From NCBI RefSeq assembly GCF_000419525.1, contig NZ_ATTE01000001.1:248001-312000 (forward strand): a stretch of DNA of 64,000 bases, written 5' to 3'. This document shows positions 46,819 to 55,831 of the stretch, piece after piece. Under the pieces are notes generated by a model. That model was given only the letters and a program-made list of their open reading frames with translations. It did no database searches and was not told the DNA's origin. The position numbers and the translations under genes are program-made. Position 1 is the first letter of the stretch. Every line of letters begins with the position of its first letter. This DNA comes from Leucothrix mucor DSM 2157 (GTDB taxonomy: Bacteria; Pseudomonadota; Gammaproteobacteria; Thiotrichales; Thiotrichaceae).

Positions 46819-47175
46819 ATGAAGAACATATCTTGTATGTTGTCTGCTATCGCTTTGTTGGGGATATTCTCATTGCCCGTGACTGCGACCACAGATGATG
46901 CCAGCATGATTGAAGCCGGTAAAAAGGTTTCACTCAACAAAACAAAAGGTAACTGTTTGGCATGCCATATGATTGTTGGCGGCGATATGCCCGGCAATAT
47001 TGGCCCACCGCTAATTGCGATGAAAGCCCGTTTTCCTGATTTGGCTAAGCTGAGAGCGCAAATTGCCGATCCTCGTGAGATAAATCCGAATTCGATCATG
47101 CCACCGTTTGGTGCGCACGGTATCTTAACGGATGCGGAAATTGATCAGGTTGCTGCATACATTCACAGCTTATAA
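46819..47175 (+). CDS. soxX: Sulfur-oxidation cytochrome c SoxX
   Basis: A 118-residue periplasmic cytochrome. A signal peptide covers residues 1-23. The haem motif CLACH is at 46-50 and the likely methionine ligand is Met94 in SIMPPFG. GNIGPPL and the DPREINPNSIMPPFG stretch are SoxX-typical. SoxAX joins thiosulfate to the SoxY cysteine and passes on the electrons. A strong CTGGAGGA site precedes it. It leads soxX-soxY-soxZ-soxA. Confidence 0.94.
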   Translation: MKNISCMLSAIALLGIFSLPVTATTDDASMIEAGKKVSLNKTKGNCLACHMIVGGDMPGNIGPPLIAMKARFPDLAKLRAQIADPREINPNSIMPPFGAHGILTDAEIDQVAAYIHSL

Positions 47176-47193
47176 CGAAATGATTTGAGGACT

Positions 47194-47667
47194 ATGCGAA
47201 TAATGAAACGTAGAACATTTTTAAGAAATACCCTGGCGGTGAGCGCAGCGGGTGCCGCATTGGGCACTGGCTTAGTAGCGCCTGGCGTTGCATTGGCAGA
47301 TGATGAGCCGGTGAATCCGTTTAAGGTCGGCACGTTGGAAGAAGCATTGAAAGCCGCTGGTGCCGAAGGCTATGAAGAGACTGATAAGGTTGTTGTAACC
47401 GCGCCTGATTTAGCCGAAAACGCAGCGGTTGTTCCTGTTGAAATATCATCTGAGCTGGAAGGCGTCACCGAGATTGTTATTTTGATTGCGAATAATCCAA
47501 CCCCTTATGCGGCAAAGTTTGCAATCGGCGAAGGGTCGGATGCATTGGTCAAGTGCCGCTTCAAAATGGGTGAGAGTAGTGATGTGATTGGCATTGTGAA
47601 AGCAGGCGATAAATATTACGGCGCTAAGAAGGCGGTTAAAGTAACTAAAGGCGGCTGCGGCGGTTAA
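47194..47667 (+). CDS. soxY: Thiosulfate carrier protein SoxY
   Basis: A 157-residue exported protein when started at the ATG at 47194 (another ATG is at 47203; an in-frame TTG at 47185 overlaps the GAGG site). The leader has a twin-arginine motif (KRRTFLRN), so export is by Tat, probably as a folded SoxYZ pair. The C-terminal GGCGG ending holds the cysteine that carries thiosulfate through the Sox cycle. soxX ends 18 bases before and soxZ starts 18 bases after. Confidence 0.95.
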   Translation: MRIMKRRTFLRNTLAVSAAGAALGTGLVAPGVALADDEPVNPFKVGTLEEALKAAGAEGYEETDKVVVTAPDLAENAAVVPVEISSELEGVTEIVILIANNPTPYAAKFAIGEGSDALVKCRFKMGESSDVIGIVKAGDKYYGAKKAVKVTKGGCGG

Positions 47668-47685
47668 GGGCTAAAGGAGTTTTTC

Positions 47686-48000
47686 ATGGCTAATGAATAT
47701 AAAACACGTCTGAAAGTGAAGCTTGAAGATGGCAAAGTAAATGTGAAAGCGATTATCTCTCATCCGATGATCACAGGTTTGACCAAAGATAAAAACGGCG
47801 AGACGATCCCTGCACATTTTATTAATGATGTGAAAGTCACAGCAAACGACAAGTTGATGATGAATGCCACTTGGGGCGTTGCAGTCTCTAAAAACCCTTA
47901 TATATCCTTTGATTATAAAGGTGAGTCTGGTGATGTGGTCAAGCTGTCATGGACGGATAATATGGGAAACACGGGTGGCGCTGAGGCAAAGGTTAAGTAA
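47686..48000 (+). CDS. soxZ: Sulfur-oxidation protein SoxZ
   Basis: A 104-residue immunoglobulin-like protein with no signal peptide, so it rides out with SoxY. RLKVKLEDGKVNVKAIISHPM and the VAVSKNPYISFDYKGESGD stretch are SoxZ signatures. It wraps the SoxY carrier. An AAAGGAG site lies before the ATG. It is intact and of usual length. Confidence 0.95.
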   Translation: MANEYKTRLKVKLEDGKVNVKAIISHPMITGLTKDKNGETIPAHFINDVKVTANDKLMMNATWGVAVSKNPYISFDYKGESGDVVKLSWTDNMGNTGGAEAKVK

Positions 48001-48033
48001 ATCCGTGTCAACGAAACATTGAGGGAATTGTCT

Positions 48034-48879
48034 ATGAAAAAAACAGCAATGACGACATTGGGATTACTGGCGTTGGGAGCAGGCTTTCTATTTGGCTCAG
48101 TGGCGAATGCGTCACCAGAGGAAGATCAAAAATCCTTCCAGACGTTTTTTAAGGAGCGCTTTGCCAGTACTGAGTTCAGTGATTTTCAGAATGGGGTTTA
48201 TTCTATCCATCCTGATTCTCGTAAGCAGTGGGAGTCTATTGAAGATTTTCCACCGTATGAGTTGGCTGTAGATCAAGGGCGTGAAATATGGGAAAAGCCG
48301 TTTGCGAATGGTAAAACGTATGCTGATTGCTTTGGCGGTGAGCTGTCTGAAATTCGTGCGCGTTATCCTTACTACAATGCTGAAAAAGATACCGTGCTGA
48401 CGCTGGAAGCCGATATCAACGATTGTCGCGAAGCAAATGGTGAAAAGCCTTTTGGCTGGAAAAAGGGCGCTATTGCTGAGCTATCTGCATTTATTGCCTA
48501 TGAGGGTCGTGGTAAGCCGGTGCAGGTGAAAATGCCTGAAACCGAAAAAGAACTGGCTTGGTATGATAAAGGTAAGCAGTTTTTCTATGCTAAACGCGGT
48601 CAACTGAATATGGCTTGCGCTGACTGTCATGTGTACTACTCTGGCAGAATGATTCGCTCAGAAACCTTGAGTCCTGCACTAGGTCATACGACTCATTTCC
48701 CCGTGTATCGCTCGAAATGGGGCAGTATGGGAACGTTGCACCGTCGCTATGCTGGTTGTAATGAAAACATTCGTGCCAAGTCGTTTAAAGCGCAGAGTGA
48801 TGAGTATCGTGCATTAGAATACTTCCAGACAATTATGTCTAACGGGCTTGCCTTTAATGGCCCGGGCGCACGTAAGTAA
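48034..48879 (+). CDS. soxA: Sulfur-oxidation cytochrome c SoxA (monohaem)
   Basis: A 281-residue protein started at the ATG at 48034 with GAGGG 8 bases upstream; an in-frame TTG at 48019 is discounted. A signal peptide covers about residues 1-25. One haem motif, CADCH, lies at 195-199. Cys242 (AGCNENIRAK) is the persulfide ligand and active-site cysteine. The N-terminal haem site of dihaem SoxA is absent; Cys99 and Cys131 remain and probably form a disulfide, as in other monohaem SoxA. It joins thiosulfate to SoxY together with SoxX. Confidence 0.94.
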   Translation: MKKTAMTTLGLLALGAGFLFGSVANASPEEDQKSFQTFFKERFASTEFSDFQNGVYSIHPDSRKQWESIEDFPPYELAVDQGREIWEKPFANGKTYADCFGGELSEIRARYPYYNAEKDTVLTLEADINDCREANGEKPFGWKKGAIAELSAFIAYEGRGKPVQVKMPETEKELAWYDKGKQFFYAKRGQLNMACADCHVYYSGRMIRSETLSPALGHTTHFPVYRSKWGSMGTLHRRYAGCNENIRAKSFKAQSDEYRALEYFQTIMSNGLAFNGPGARK

Positions 48880-48886
48880 GATCAGT

Positions 48887-48928
48887 ATACCCCTTGAGCT
48901 TGGCTATCTGGCTAGGTCTAAGGGGTAT
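48887..48928. terminator. Inverted repeat after soxA
   Basis: ATACCCCTT (48887-48895) pairs perfectly with AAGGGGTAT (48920-48928) around a 24-base loop that can fold a little further. It lies between the stops of soxA and the small secreted protein gene. No T run follows, so its action as a terminator is uncertain. Confidence 0.45.
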
Positions 48929-48948
48929 CTAAGCATTTGTTTGAAGCT

Positions 48949-49191
48949 TTAATCTTCCTCTTTAGTAAAGAAGTTAAAGTTAATTGAGAAGCCCAAACCC
49001 TGTTCATCTGGTGCCACCAAAGTCACCAGTCTTTGAATCGCGGTCTCTAGCCTGATTTTTAACGGCAGGTCATCATCAGCCAACGCATAATCAATATCCA
49101 TTGCTTCACTGTAGTAGGAATCACTCAGCGCCATCGCCTGATGATTACATGCCAACAGTAGTGCAATTGTAGTCGCCCTTACATACTTCAT
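48949..49191 (-). CDS. Small secreted protein of unknown function
   Basis: An 80-residue protein when started at the ATG at 49191, with GGGCG upstream. A signal peptide ends near residue 21 (QAMA/LSDS). The mature part is acidic (DIDYALADDDLPLK) with an IRLETAIQRLVTLV helix, and ends in SINFNFFTKEED, which could be a final outer-membrane-type strand. I do not recognise it. It converges on soxA. Confidence 0.6.
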   Translation of the reverse strand: MKYVRATTIALLLACNHQAMALSDSYYSEAMDIDYALADDDLPLKIRLETAIQRLVTLVAPDEQGLGFSINFNFFTKEED

Positions 49192-49289
49192 GGTTTCGCC
49201 CTTTTTTGCTGGTGTGTGATTTTTGTTTTTTGCGTGTTGCTTATAATTGTTTTTTATCGCGCTATTATTACAAATTGTTATACCACAAA

Positions 49290-49325
49290 CAATCACAAAG
49301 CGCTGCGGACAACGCCTTGTGATTG
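49290..49325 (-). terminator. Hairpin downstream of xthA
   Basis: CAATCACAA (49290-49298) pairs with TTGTGATTG (49317-49325), continued inward by GCG with CGC after one mismatch. It lies 28 bases past the xthA stop; on the minus strand it is followed by TTTGTGG, a weak T tract. Confidence 0.55.
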
Positions 49326-49352
49326 GATTTAAGGGGAGGGCTGGAGCCGTGT

Positions 49353-50129
49353 TTAGAGGTCTAGATTTCTGAATTCTGCGACGGCTGGTGCGTGGTCAGA
49401 AGGGCGCTCCCAAGTGCGGGGCACTTTGTCGATATAGCTGGCAATACATTGTTCGCTGAGCAAGTTGCTGGTTAGGACAAGATCGATTCTTAATCCTTTG
49501 TTGTTCTCCAAGCCACCGCTGCGATAGTCCCACCAGCTCCAAAGTTCATCCTCTTGCTCAAACAGGCGAAAAGAGTCTGAAAAACCCAAATCCAGAATCT
49601 TTTTAAGCGCATTACGCTCGGGTGTGGAGCACAAAATCTTCTCGTGCCAAGACTTTGGGTTGTGTACATCGCGATCAGTCGGGGCGATATTAAAATCTCC
49701 CAGAATAATAAACTTCTGATGCTGTTGAATCTTTTCCTCAACCCATGCGGTGACTTTTTCCAGCCAGTCCAGTTTGTAAGCAAACTTTTCAGAGCCAACT
49801 TCAGAGCCGTTAACCACATACAGATTAAGTACCTGCAAATCACCAAAACGTGCTGCGACGATTCGGCGCTGTGGGTCTTCCAATCCGGGTAAATCAAATA
49901 ACACATCTTCAGCAGGAATCTTGCTGAGCACGGCGACACCGTTATAGGTTTTCTGGCCATTAAAAACGACTTCGTAACCGGCTTCCCGAATGGCTGCTTC
50001 GGGAAACTGATCATCTGTCATTTTAGTTTCCTGCAATACCAGAATATCTGGCTTGGCAGAGGCTAACCAATCTAATACATGAGGCAGCCGCACTCGTAGA
50101 GAGTTTACGTTCCAGCTGGCAATCTTCAT
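49353..50129 (-). CDS. xthA: Exodeoxyribonuclease III
   Basis: A 258-residue Mg-dependent AP endonuclease/exonuclease of the EEP fold. Motifs are SWNVNSLRVRL at the N-terminus, LVLQETKMTD with the metal-binding glutamate, ILGDFNIAPTDRDV, and the SDHAPAVAEF end with the catalytic Asp-His. It repairs abasic sites. It overlaps the oligopeptidase gene by 4 bases (ATGA), so it depends on prlC expression. Confidence 0.95.
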   Translation of the reverse strand: MKIASWNVNSLRVRLPHVLDWLASAKPDILVLQETKMTDDQFPEAAIREAGYEVVFNGQKTYNGVAVLSKIPAEDVLFDLPGLEDPQRRIVAARFGDLQVLNLYVVNGSEVGSEKFAYKLDWLEKVTAWVEEKIQQHQKFIILGDFNIAPTDRDVHNPKSWHEKILCSTPERNALKKILDLGFSDSFRLFEQEDELWSWWDYRSGGLENNKGLRIDLVLTSNLLSEQCIASYIDKVPRTWERPSDHAPAVAEFRNLDL

Positions 50130-52171
50130 GCCGCTTCCTCGCTTAAGCCGTTGTGGCGGAGTAAGGCCGCAACATCTGGCTCACGGCCACGGAAGGCAAC
50201 AAAAGAGTCCATCGCAGGGCGTGAGCCACCTTGTTGCAGGACTTGCTCCAGAAAGTCATTACCCACGGTAGGTGAGAATAGTCCTTCTTCTTCAAAGCGG
50301 CCAAAAGCGTCTGCTGACAGTACTTCAGCCCACTTGTAGCTGTAGTAACCCGCTGCATAACCACCGGCAAAAATATGCGAAAAGCTGTGCTGGAAGCGAT
50401 TAAATACAGGGGCCGGAATCACTGATACCTGTGCACGCGTCTCATCCAGAATTTGCTGAACTTGATCGGCTGTTTTAATCTCAGTATCCATGTGAATGCG
50501 GATATCAAAGATTGAGAACTCCAGCTGTCTAACCATCGCCATGCCTGACTGGAAGTGCTGTGCCTTTTTGATTTTGTCGAACAGCTCATCCGGAATCTTT
50601 TCACCGGTTTCATAGTGTGCGGCAAACATATCCAAGGCTCCACGCTGCCAGCACCAGTTTTCCATAAACTGGCTCGGTAGTTCGACCGCATCCCACTCCA
50701 CGCCACTGATACCTGAAATACTCAGATATTCAACTTTGCTCAGCATGTGGTGTAAACCGTGGCCAAACTCGTGGAATAGGGTGATGACTTCATCGTGAGT
50801 GAACAGTGCTGGCTTATCGCCGGTGGGTGATGAGGAGTTGCAAGTCATGTAAGCGACGGGTGTTTGTACTGAGTCGCCATCATCAAAGCGGCTGCAATAG
50901 CTGCCCATCCATGCACCACCACGCTTATTTTGGCGAGCGTATAGGTCAAAATAGAACTGAGCAACTAGCTCGCCTGACTGATCAAAAATCTCATAAAAAC
51001 GAACATCGGAATGCCATACATCAACATCGGTACGTTGGCGAATGCTGATGTTGTAAAGCGATTCAACCAATTTAAACAGGCCTTTAATGACCGTATCGGC
51101 GGGGAAGTAGGGCTTTAAGTCTTCACTGCTGAAATTAAATAATTGCTGCTTTAGTTTATCGCTGGCATAAGCCACATCCCAAGCTTCCAGCTGTGGAATG
51201 TTCAGCTCATCGGCGGCAAAGGTTTTAAGCTCATCAAACTCCTTCTGTGCGTAAGGGCGTGACTTTTCAGCAAGCTCTTGCAGGAAGGTGAGAATATGCG
51301 CTGGAGACTCGGCCATTTTTACATCAACGGAGTAATCGGCGTAGTGTTCAAAACCTAACAGCTGTGCCTCTTCCTGACGCAGTTGGAGAATCTCAACCAT
51401 CAGCTCGCTGTTATCTTGTTCTGGTGCATCTGCCTGATCAGAGGCGCGGGTGGTATATGCTCGGTATAGTGTTTCCCGTAAAGCACGGTCATTGGCATAA
51501 GTCATCACGGCGTGGAAGGATGGGAACTCCAGTGTCAGCAGCCAGCCTTCTTGCTCGCGTTGCTTGGCACTTTGCGCCGCAGCTGCCATTGCGCTTTCTG
51601 GCATTCCTGCAAGCTTCGATACATCATCAATCGCCAGAGTCCAGTTATTGGTTGCATCCAAAACATGGTCTGAAAATGTAGAGGTTAACTGTGATAAACG
51701 TTGGCTGATCTCACGAAAACGCTGCTGCTTGCTTTCATCCAAATCGATTCCAGAGCGGCGGAAACCTTGCAAAGCATCTTCCAGACTTTTGCGCTGAGCA
51801 TCATTTAAGCCGAGTGCATCCTGATTGTTCTGAATTGATTGCATAGCTTCAAAGTAGGCTTTGTTTTGGCCCATCTCTGCACCGTACTCGCTGAGTTTTG
51901 GCAAGCTGGCGTTGTAGGCTTCACGCATTTCTGGCGTATTCACAACTGCATTCATATGGCCTACCGGAGAGAATATTTTGCCGAGTCGGTTATCAGCAAC
52001 TTCCAGCGGCTGAATGAAATTGTACCAGTTTGGTTCTGGCGTATTTTCCAATAAACGATTTAGCAGAGCCCGGTTGTCCTGCAAGCATTGGTCAAGGGCA
52101 GGGCCGACATCACTGGCGGTGATCTTGCTAAATGTAGGCAGGTTTTGGGTTTCCAGTAAGTAGTTCGTCAT
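50126..52171 (-). CDS. prlC: Oligopeptidase A (M3 family)
   Basis: A 681-residue thimet-type zinc peptidase. The zinc motif HEFGH lies at residues 467-471, within TLFHEFGHGLHHML. A long helical N-terminal half and the late YYSYKWAEVLSADAF segment are typical. It degrades signal peptides and other short peptides in the cytoplasm. Length agrees with E. coli OpdA (680). It is the first gene of prlC-xthA. Confidence 0.96.
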   Translation of the reverse strand: MTNYLLETQNLPTFSKITASDVGPALDQCLQDNRALLNRLLENTPEPNWYNFIQPLEVADNRLGKIFSPVGHMNAVVNTPEMREAYNASLPKLSEYGAEMGQNKAYFEAMQSIQNNQDALGLNDAQRKSLEDALQGFRRSGIDLDESKQQRFREISQRLSQLTSTFSDHVLDATNNWTLAIDDVSKLAGMPESAMAAAAQSAKQREQEGWLLTLEFPSFHAVMTYANDRALRETLYRAYTTRASDQADAPEQDNSELMVEILQLRQEEAQLLGFEHYADYSVDVKMAESPAHILTFLQELAEKSRPYAQKEFDELKTFAADELNIPQLEAWDVAYASDKLKQQLFNFSSEDLKPYFPADTVIKGLFKLVESLYNISIRQRTDVDVWHSDVRFYEIFDQSGELVAQFYFDLYARQNKRGGAWMGSYCSRFDDGDSVQTPVAYMTCNSSSPTGDKPALFTHDEVITLFHEFGHGLHHMLSKVEYLSISGISGVEWDAVELPSQFMENWCWQRGALDMFAAHYETGEKIPDELFDKIKKAQHFQSGMAMVRQLEFSIFDIRIHMDTEIKTADQVQQILDETRAQVSVIPAPVFNRFQHSFSHIFAGGYAAGYYSYKWAEVLSADAFGRFEEEGLFSPTVGNDFLEQVLQQGGSRPAMDSFVAFRGREPDVAALLRHNGLSEEAA

Positions 52172-52255
52172 ATTGTTTTTGGTCGCATCAGATTAGTTGC
52201 GCTAATCATAATGCTTTTTGCGAATGCTTGCATGAAACCTAATTCACTTATGGGA

Positions 52256-52290
52256 ATAAAAAAGCCCTCGTGTAGTTCGAGGGCTTTTTG
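52256..52290. terminator. Bidirectional Rho-independent terminator
   Basis: AGCCCTCG (52263-52270) pairs with CGAGGGCT (52278-52285) around a 7-base loop, with A-run on the left and T-run on the right. On the minus strand it ends the Ig-repeat lipoprotein transcript. Confidence 0.92.
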
Positions 52291-52315
52291 TGTGTTGCTA
52301 TTAGAGAAAGGTTAA

Positions 52316-54268
52316 TTAATCAGCGCTTAGTTTTGGCGATGGGGTCTCACATGAGCCTGTACCATAAGGGCTACGCACATTTGGAGGGCTGTTTTCGCCA
52401 GTAACATCTGCAGCCAATACTGGCAGAGTTAAGTTTAGCTTTTCAATATACTCAGTTCCGCCAACTGTTACCTGCGCGGTAATTTGGATGGTTTCCCACC
52501 AAGCATGGTTTTGAGGGTAGCTGATTTGAACCGTTGCCTGTCCTGACTCATCGGTGATGCTGTTACCACTTATCGTAGTCGAATTAGTCGGCTCTAAGGT
52601 GCCATTGTTGTTGTAGTCTTCATTTTCATCCAACCAGCCATCTCTATCCAGATCTTCTGCACTACATTCTGCATCGGTGTATTGGCCCCAAGCCGCAGCA
52701 TCCTCATCATAGAAAAGCTGCCCTTTGGCATAATCGGTTGATACAACTGTGAAGTCAACCTGCTTGCCTGAAACTGGGTTTCCCGCATTGTCCGTCACAA
52801 TGACGCCAAATGTTTTCTGGTAGAACGGGCTATTTTCTTCAATCAACTCATCAAAACCAAAAGCCAGTCGCATCGCATCGCCACCAACGGTCAGGGTAGT
52901 GGTATCTTCAATATCAGAAGCGCCTTCAATGTGTGACGTAATCACAACACCATCTTTGGCACTCACAGCTTTACCAGCGGTATACACAATACTTGCGCTA
53001 CCTGAGGAGTCTGTTTCTGCTTTTGAGCTACTGATTTTTCCGTCAACCGTGTCATTTAGGTTGAATACAACCACCTGACCTTTGACCGGATTATCATTGA
53101 TGTCACGAACCTGCGCCAAAATAGAACTGCTACCCAAGGCGGCAATAATTGAAGGATCTGCCTGAATGTTTAAGTAATGTGGGTCGGTTGCGATGTACTC
53201 CATTGCAAGGCTAGTCGATAGGTAAGTCGTGTTATCGGTTGCGGTGATTACCGTACCACCGGCGGTTGCTGATTCAATATCGAAAGTAGCGTTACCGCTG
53301 GCATCAGTCGTTACTTGCCCAACCTCAACGCCGCCCACTGAGATTTTTCCGCGAGTTGCGCTAAGGTGTATGGTTTTTCCAGCCTGAGGCACACCATCTG
53401 CGGTCCATGCCAATGTGATTGCTTCAGTCGTATTAACCGGAATTTCTGTATTGCCACTGCTTAGATTGAATGCATTGGGTGATACAGTAATGATTTTGCT
53501 TGTGATTGCGCCGAGTGCTTCGGCAGTAATTGTGTACTCGCCACCAACGCTAGGCTGCAGTTCAAACTGTGCTTCACCTTCAGAGTCAGTCACAAGTGTG
53601 GAGTTTAATAGTGATGAGCTGATGGTAACAGACTGCTGAGATAAACCTTCATCGGCCGCATCTTTTAGCTTTACGGTATAAGTTGTCGGTTTATCCATTG
53701 AGATGCTTTCAGCACCATCAATTTGTACTGTCGTACCGATAATATCAATCGACAGGGTTTCCGTGATGTCGCCCGCTGTTACCGATACATTGACGCTCTG
53801 ATTGCGAGGCTCATCCGGCACTAAATTCCATGTCGTTAAAATACCGTCAGAGCTAACCGTACCAGGTAATAAGGTGGCGCCATTATCAACAGAGGGTGTA
53901 AAAGTGATTCCGCTTAGCGCGATATTGTTACTGTCTTTTGCCATCATATAGATGGTGACTGGGTCTGAGCCTTCGGTCGCATCATCTGAGTCTGCATCAC
54001 TTAAAAGTGAGCGCGAACTAGCATAAATTACCAAAGAGGCAACTTCGGCGGTGCCTGTTTCTGTTTCATTAGTCGTATCCGTACTTGTGTCGCTGGTATC
54101 AGTGTCTGTGTCGGTAGATGTATCAGTCGAAGCTCCTACAATAAAGCCGGTGTCAGTGCTTGAACTGCTGCTAGAAGAGCCGCCGCTACCGCCGCCTCCA
54201 CACGCTGTAAGTGCCAATGAGATCGCTAATGGGAGTGCGAGTTTCAGAGTGGTCTGGGTAAGTGACAT
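52316..54268 (-). CDS. Large lipoprotein with Big-1-type Ig repeats
   Basis: A 650-residue protein when started at the ATG at 54268, with AAGGG upstream. The lipobox LTAC puts the lipid on Cys23. A flexible linker of Gly/Ser and then Asp/Ser/Thr repeats (about 24-75) follows. Four or five bacterial Ig-like (Big-1/invasin type) domains come next, with phrases such as SVDNGATLLPGTVSSDG and VVFNLNDTVDGKISSSKAETDSSGSASI. Near residue 540 a DLDRDGWLDENE loop looks calcium-binding. It is probably a surface or outer-membrane adhesin-like protein. Terminators flank it on both sides. Confidence 0.85.
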   Translation of the reverse strand: MSLTQTTLKLALPLAISLALTACGGGGSGGSSSSSSSTDTGFIVGASTDTSTDTDTDTSDTSTDTTNETETGTAEVASLVIYASSRSLLSDADSDDATEGSDPVTIYMMAKDSNNIALSGITFTPSVDNGATLLPGTVSSDGILTTWNLVPDEPRNQSVNVSVTAGDITETLSIDIIGTTVQIDGAESISMDKPTTYTVKLKDAADEGLSQQSVTISSSLLNSTLVTDSEGEAQFELQPSVGGEYTITAEALGAITSKIITVSPNAFNLSSGNTEIPVNTTEAITLAWTADGVPQAGKTIHLSATRGKISVGGVEVGQVTTDASGNATFDIESATAGGTVITATDNTTYLSTSLAMEYIATDPHYLNIQADPSIIAALGSSSILAQVRDINDNPVKGQVVVFNLNDTVDGKISSSKAETDSSGSASIVYTAGKAVSAKDGVVITSHIEGASDIEDTTTLTVGGDAMRLAFGFDELIEENSPFYQKTFGVIVTDNAGNPVSGKQVDFTVVSTDYAKGQLFYDEDAAAWGQYTDAECSAEDLDRDGWLDENEDYNNNGTLEPTNSTTISGNSITDESGQATVQISYPQNHAWWETIQITAQVTVGGTEYIEKLNLTLPVLAADVTGENSPPNVRSPYGTGSCETPSPKLSAD

Positions 54269-54398
54269 GTGCGAGCCCTTATCATTATTATTGTTAGCTG
54301 GGATTTTATTGAGTTTAACTTTATCACCGAATTTCACCAGAGGGTAAATTCGCTGGACAAGTGGTTACTCACCAGACTAAGGGCAGTTTATAGCAGGC

Positions 54399-54423
54399 AA
54401 AAAAGAGCCGCGTAAAACGCGGC
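54399..54423 (-). terminator. Rho-independent terminator after amiC
   Basis: Read on the minus strand, a GC stem (54407-54412 with 54418-54423, 5-base loop) is followed by a run of six T (54399-54404) interrupted by a C. It lies 35 bases past the amiC stop. Confidence 0.85.
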
Positions 54424-54457
54424 CAAGTCACATCGAATACTGTTTTCCGGTCGATGT

Positions 54458-55720
54458 TTAACCGGATTGATGCTCGGACTGAGTCGTTGCATAACGTGGA
54501 TCACGGGCTTCCAGGGCCAGCTTATAACTACGAATTCCCCGATATACCGCGCTAGCCAATTTCTCTTGGTAGTGTGGTGTTTTCAGTTGTTTCTCTTCAC
54601 GAGGATTCGAAATAAATGCAGTCTCAATCAGCATGGATGGAATATCTGGTGAGCGCAACACACCAAAGTTCGCACTTTCCACTACCTTACGTGCCAGGCG
54701 GTTAACCGTTCCAAGCTCAGACAATACTTCTTTCGCTAAATCAAAACTGTCATCCAAAGCAGCAGACTGTGTTAGATCCAGCAATACTTCAGACAGTACG
54801 CGGTTATCAGACTGCAGCGTGGTACCAGCCATTTCAACGCCGCCACCATTCTCACTTTTTGCCAACCAATAAGCCATCTCACTGGATGCGCCTTTGTCAG
54901 ACAATATATACACAGAAGAGCCAGTCACTGTTTTGTTGGTGTTAGCATCTGCGTGTACAGAGATAAATAAGTCAGCACCATTAGCGCGAGCAATCTCGAT
55001 ACGCTTACGCAAAGTAATGTACTTGTCGCTATCGCGTGTTAAGAAAGCCTTCATACCTTTGGTATTGTCGATGTGCTTTTTCAGTCGACGAGCGATCTGC
55101 AGTACAACATCCTTCTCATAAGTACCGTGCTTGCCTACCGCGCCAGAATCATATCCACCGTGGCCAGGATCAATCGCAACATTAAAGTTACGTGAGCCGG
55201 CTTTTGCTTGGCTGGCAACAGGTTTTAGCGCTTGCTTAGGTGCAGGAGCGGCTGCCGCAGCAACGACCGCTGCAGAAGCGGTACTATTGTTATCATCCAG
55301 TACAATCTCTAACAGGTACTTACCTGAGGACTGACTGAGTGATGCTTTAGCTTTAGTCTTTTGTGCCATATCCAGCACAATTCTCAGATCATCGTCGTTA
55401 CGCATTGCATAACGCAGACGGCTAACTAAGCTGGTGGGTCTGTCACTATTAAGCTTCAATGCGCCGGCTGCCTTAGCACCCTTAAGGTCAAGAACAACGC
55501 GGTTAGGCGAGCTTAATGTAAATAATTTGTGCTCAATCGAACGATCAAGTTCGAACACGATGTGTTGTTGGTTTCGACCATTACGCATCGAAACTGACTT
55601 AACCAATGCTTTGCTATCCTTAGCTGCAAGGTGAGGGGCATAGACCATGGTTCCTAAGACACCAACTGATTTTGCCAGTGTCAGAACGAAATCCCTTCTT
55701 TTCTGATTGTTAACTTCCAT
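54458..55720 (-). CDS. amiC: N-acetylmuramoyl-L-alanine amidase (AmiC type)
   Basis: A 420-residue cell-separation amidase. The leader carries a Tat motif (KRRDFVLTLAKS) and hydrophobic core, as in E. coli AmiC. An AMIN domain (about 38-145) targets the septum or outer membrane. A linker rich in Ala follows, then the Amidase_3 domain (about 180-405) with IDPGHGGYDSGAVG, FISVHAD and MLIETAFISNP holding the zinc ligands and catalytic glutamate. It cuts the peptide stems from peptidoglycan during division. It follows tsaE on the same strand with a 111-base gap. Confidence 0.93.
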   Translation of the reverse strand: MEVNNQKRRDFVLTLAKSVGVLGTMVYAPHLAAKDSKALVKSVSMRNGRNQQHIVFELDRSIEHKLFTLSSPNRVVLDLKGAKAAGALKLNSDRPTSLVSRLRYAMRNDDDLRIVLDMAQKTKAKASLSQSSGKYLLEIVLDDNNSTASAAVVAAAAAPAPKQALKPVASQAKAGSRNFNVAIDPGHGGYDSGAVGKHGTYEKDVVLQIARRLKKHIDNTKGMKAFLTRDSDKYITLRKRIEIARANGADLFISVHADANTNKTVTGSSVYILSDKGASSEMAYWLAKSENGGGVEMAGTTLQSDNRVLSEVLLDLTQSAALDDSFDLAKEVLSELGTVNRLARKVVESANFGVLRSPDIPSMLIETAFISNPREEKQLKTPHYQEKLASAVYRGIRSYKLALEARDPRYATTQSEHQSG

Positions 55721-55831
55721 TTGGACCGCTCTATAGTATTACCAGACTTACAGTGCATAAGATAAACGCATTAGCCTGATAAGATCAAGTAGATTTTACA
55801 TTAAATCTATAAGTCTATGTTTTTTATTGAA

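Noticed and set aside
49490-50014. 174-codon minus-strand frame inside xthA
   Set aside because: It lies in another frame of the well-supported exonuclease III gene.
54060-54180. Repetitive minus-strand codons as a CRISPR or mobile-element repeat
   Set aside because: The repetition is Thr/Asp/Ser codons of a lipoprotein linker, without spacers or inverted ends.
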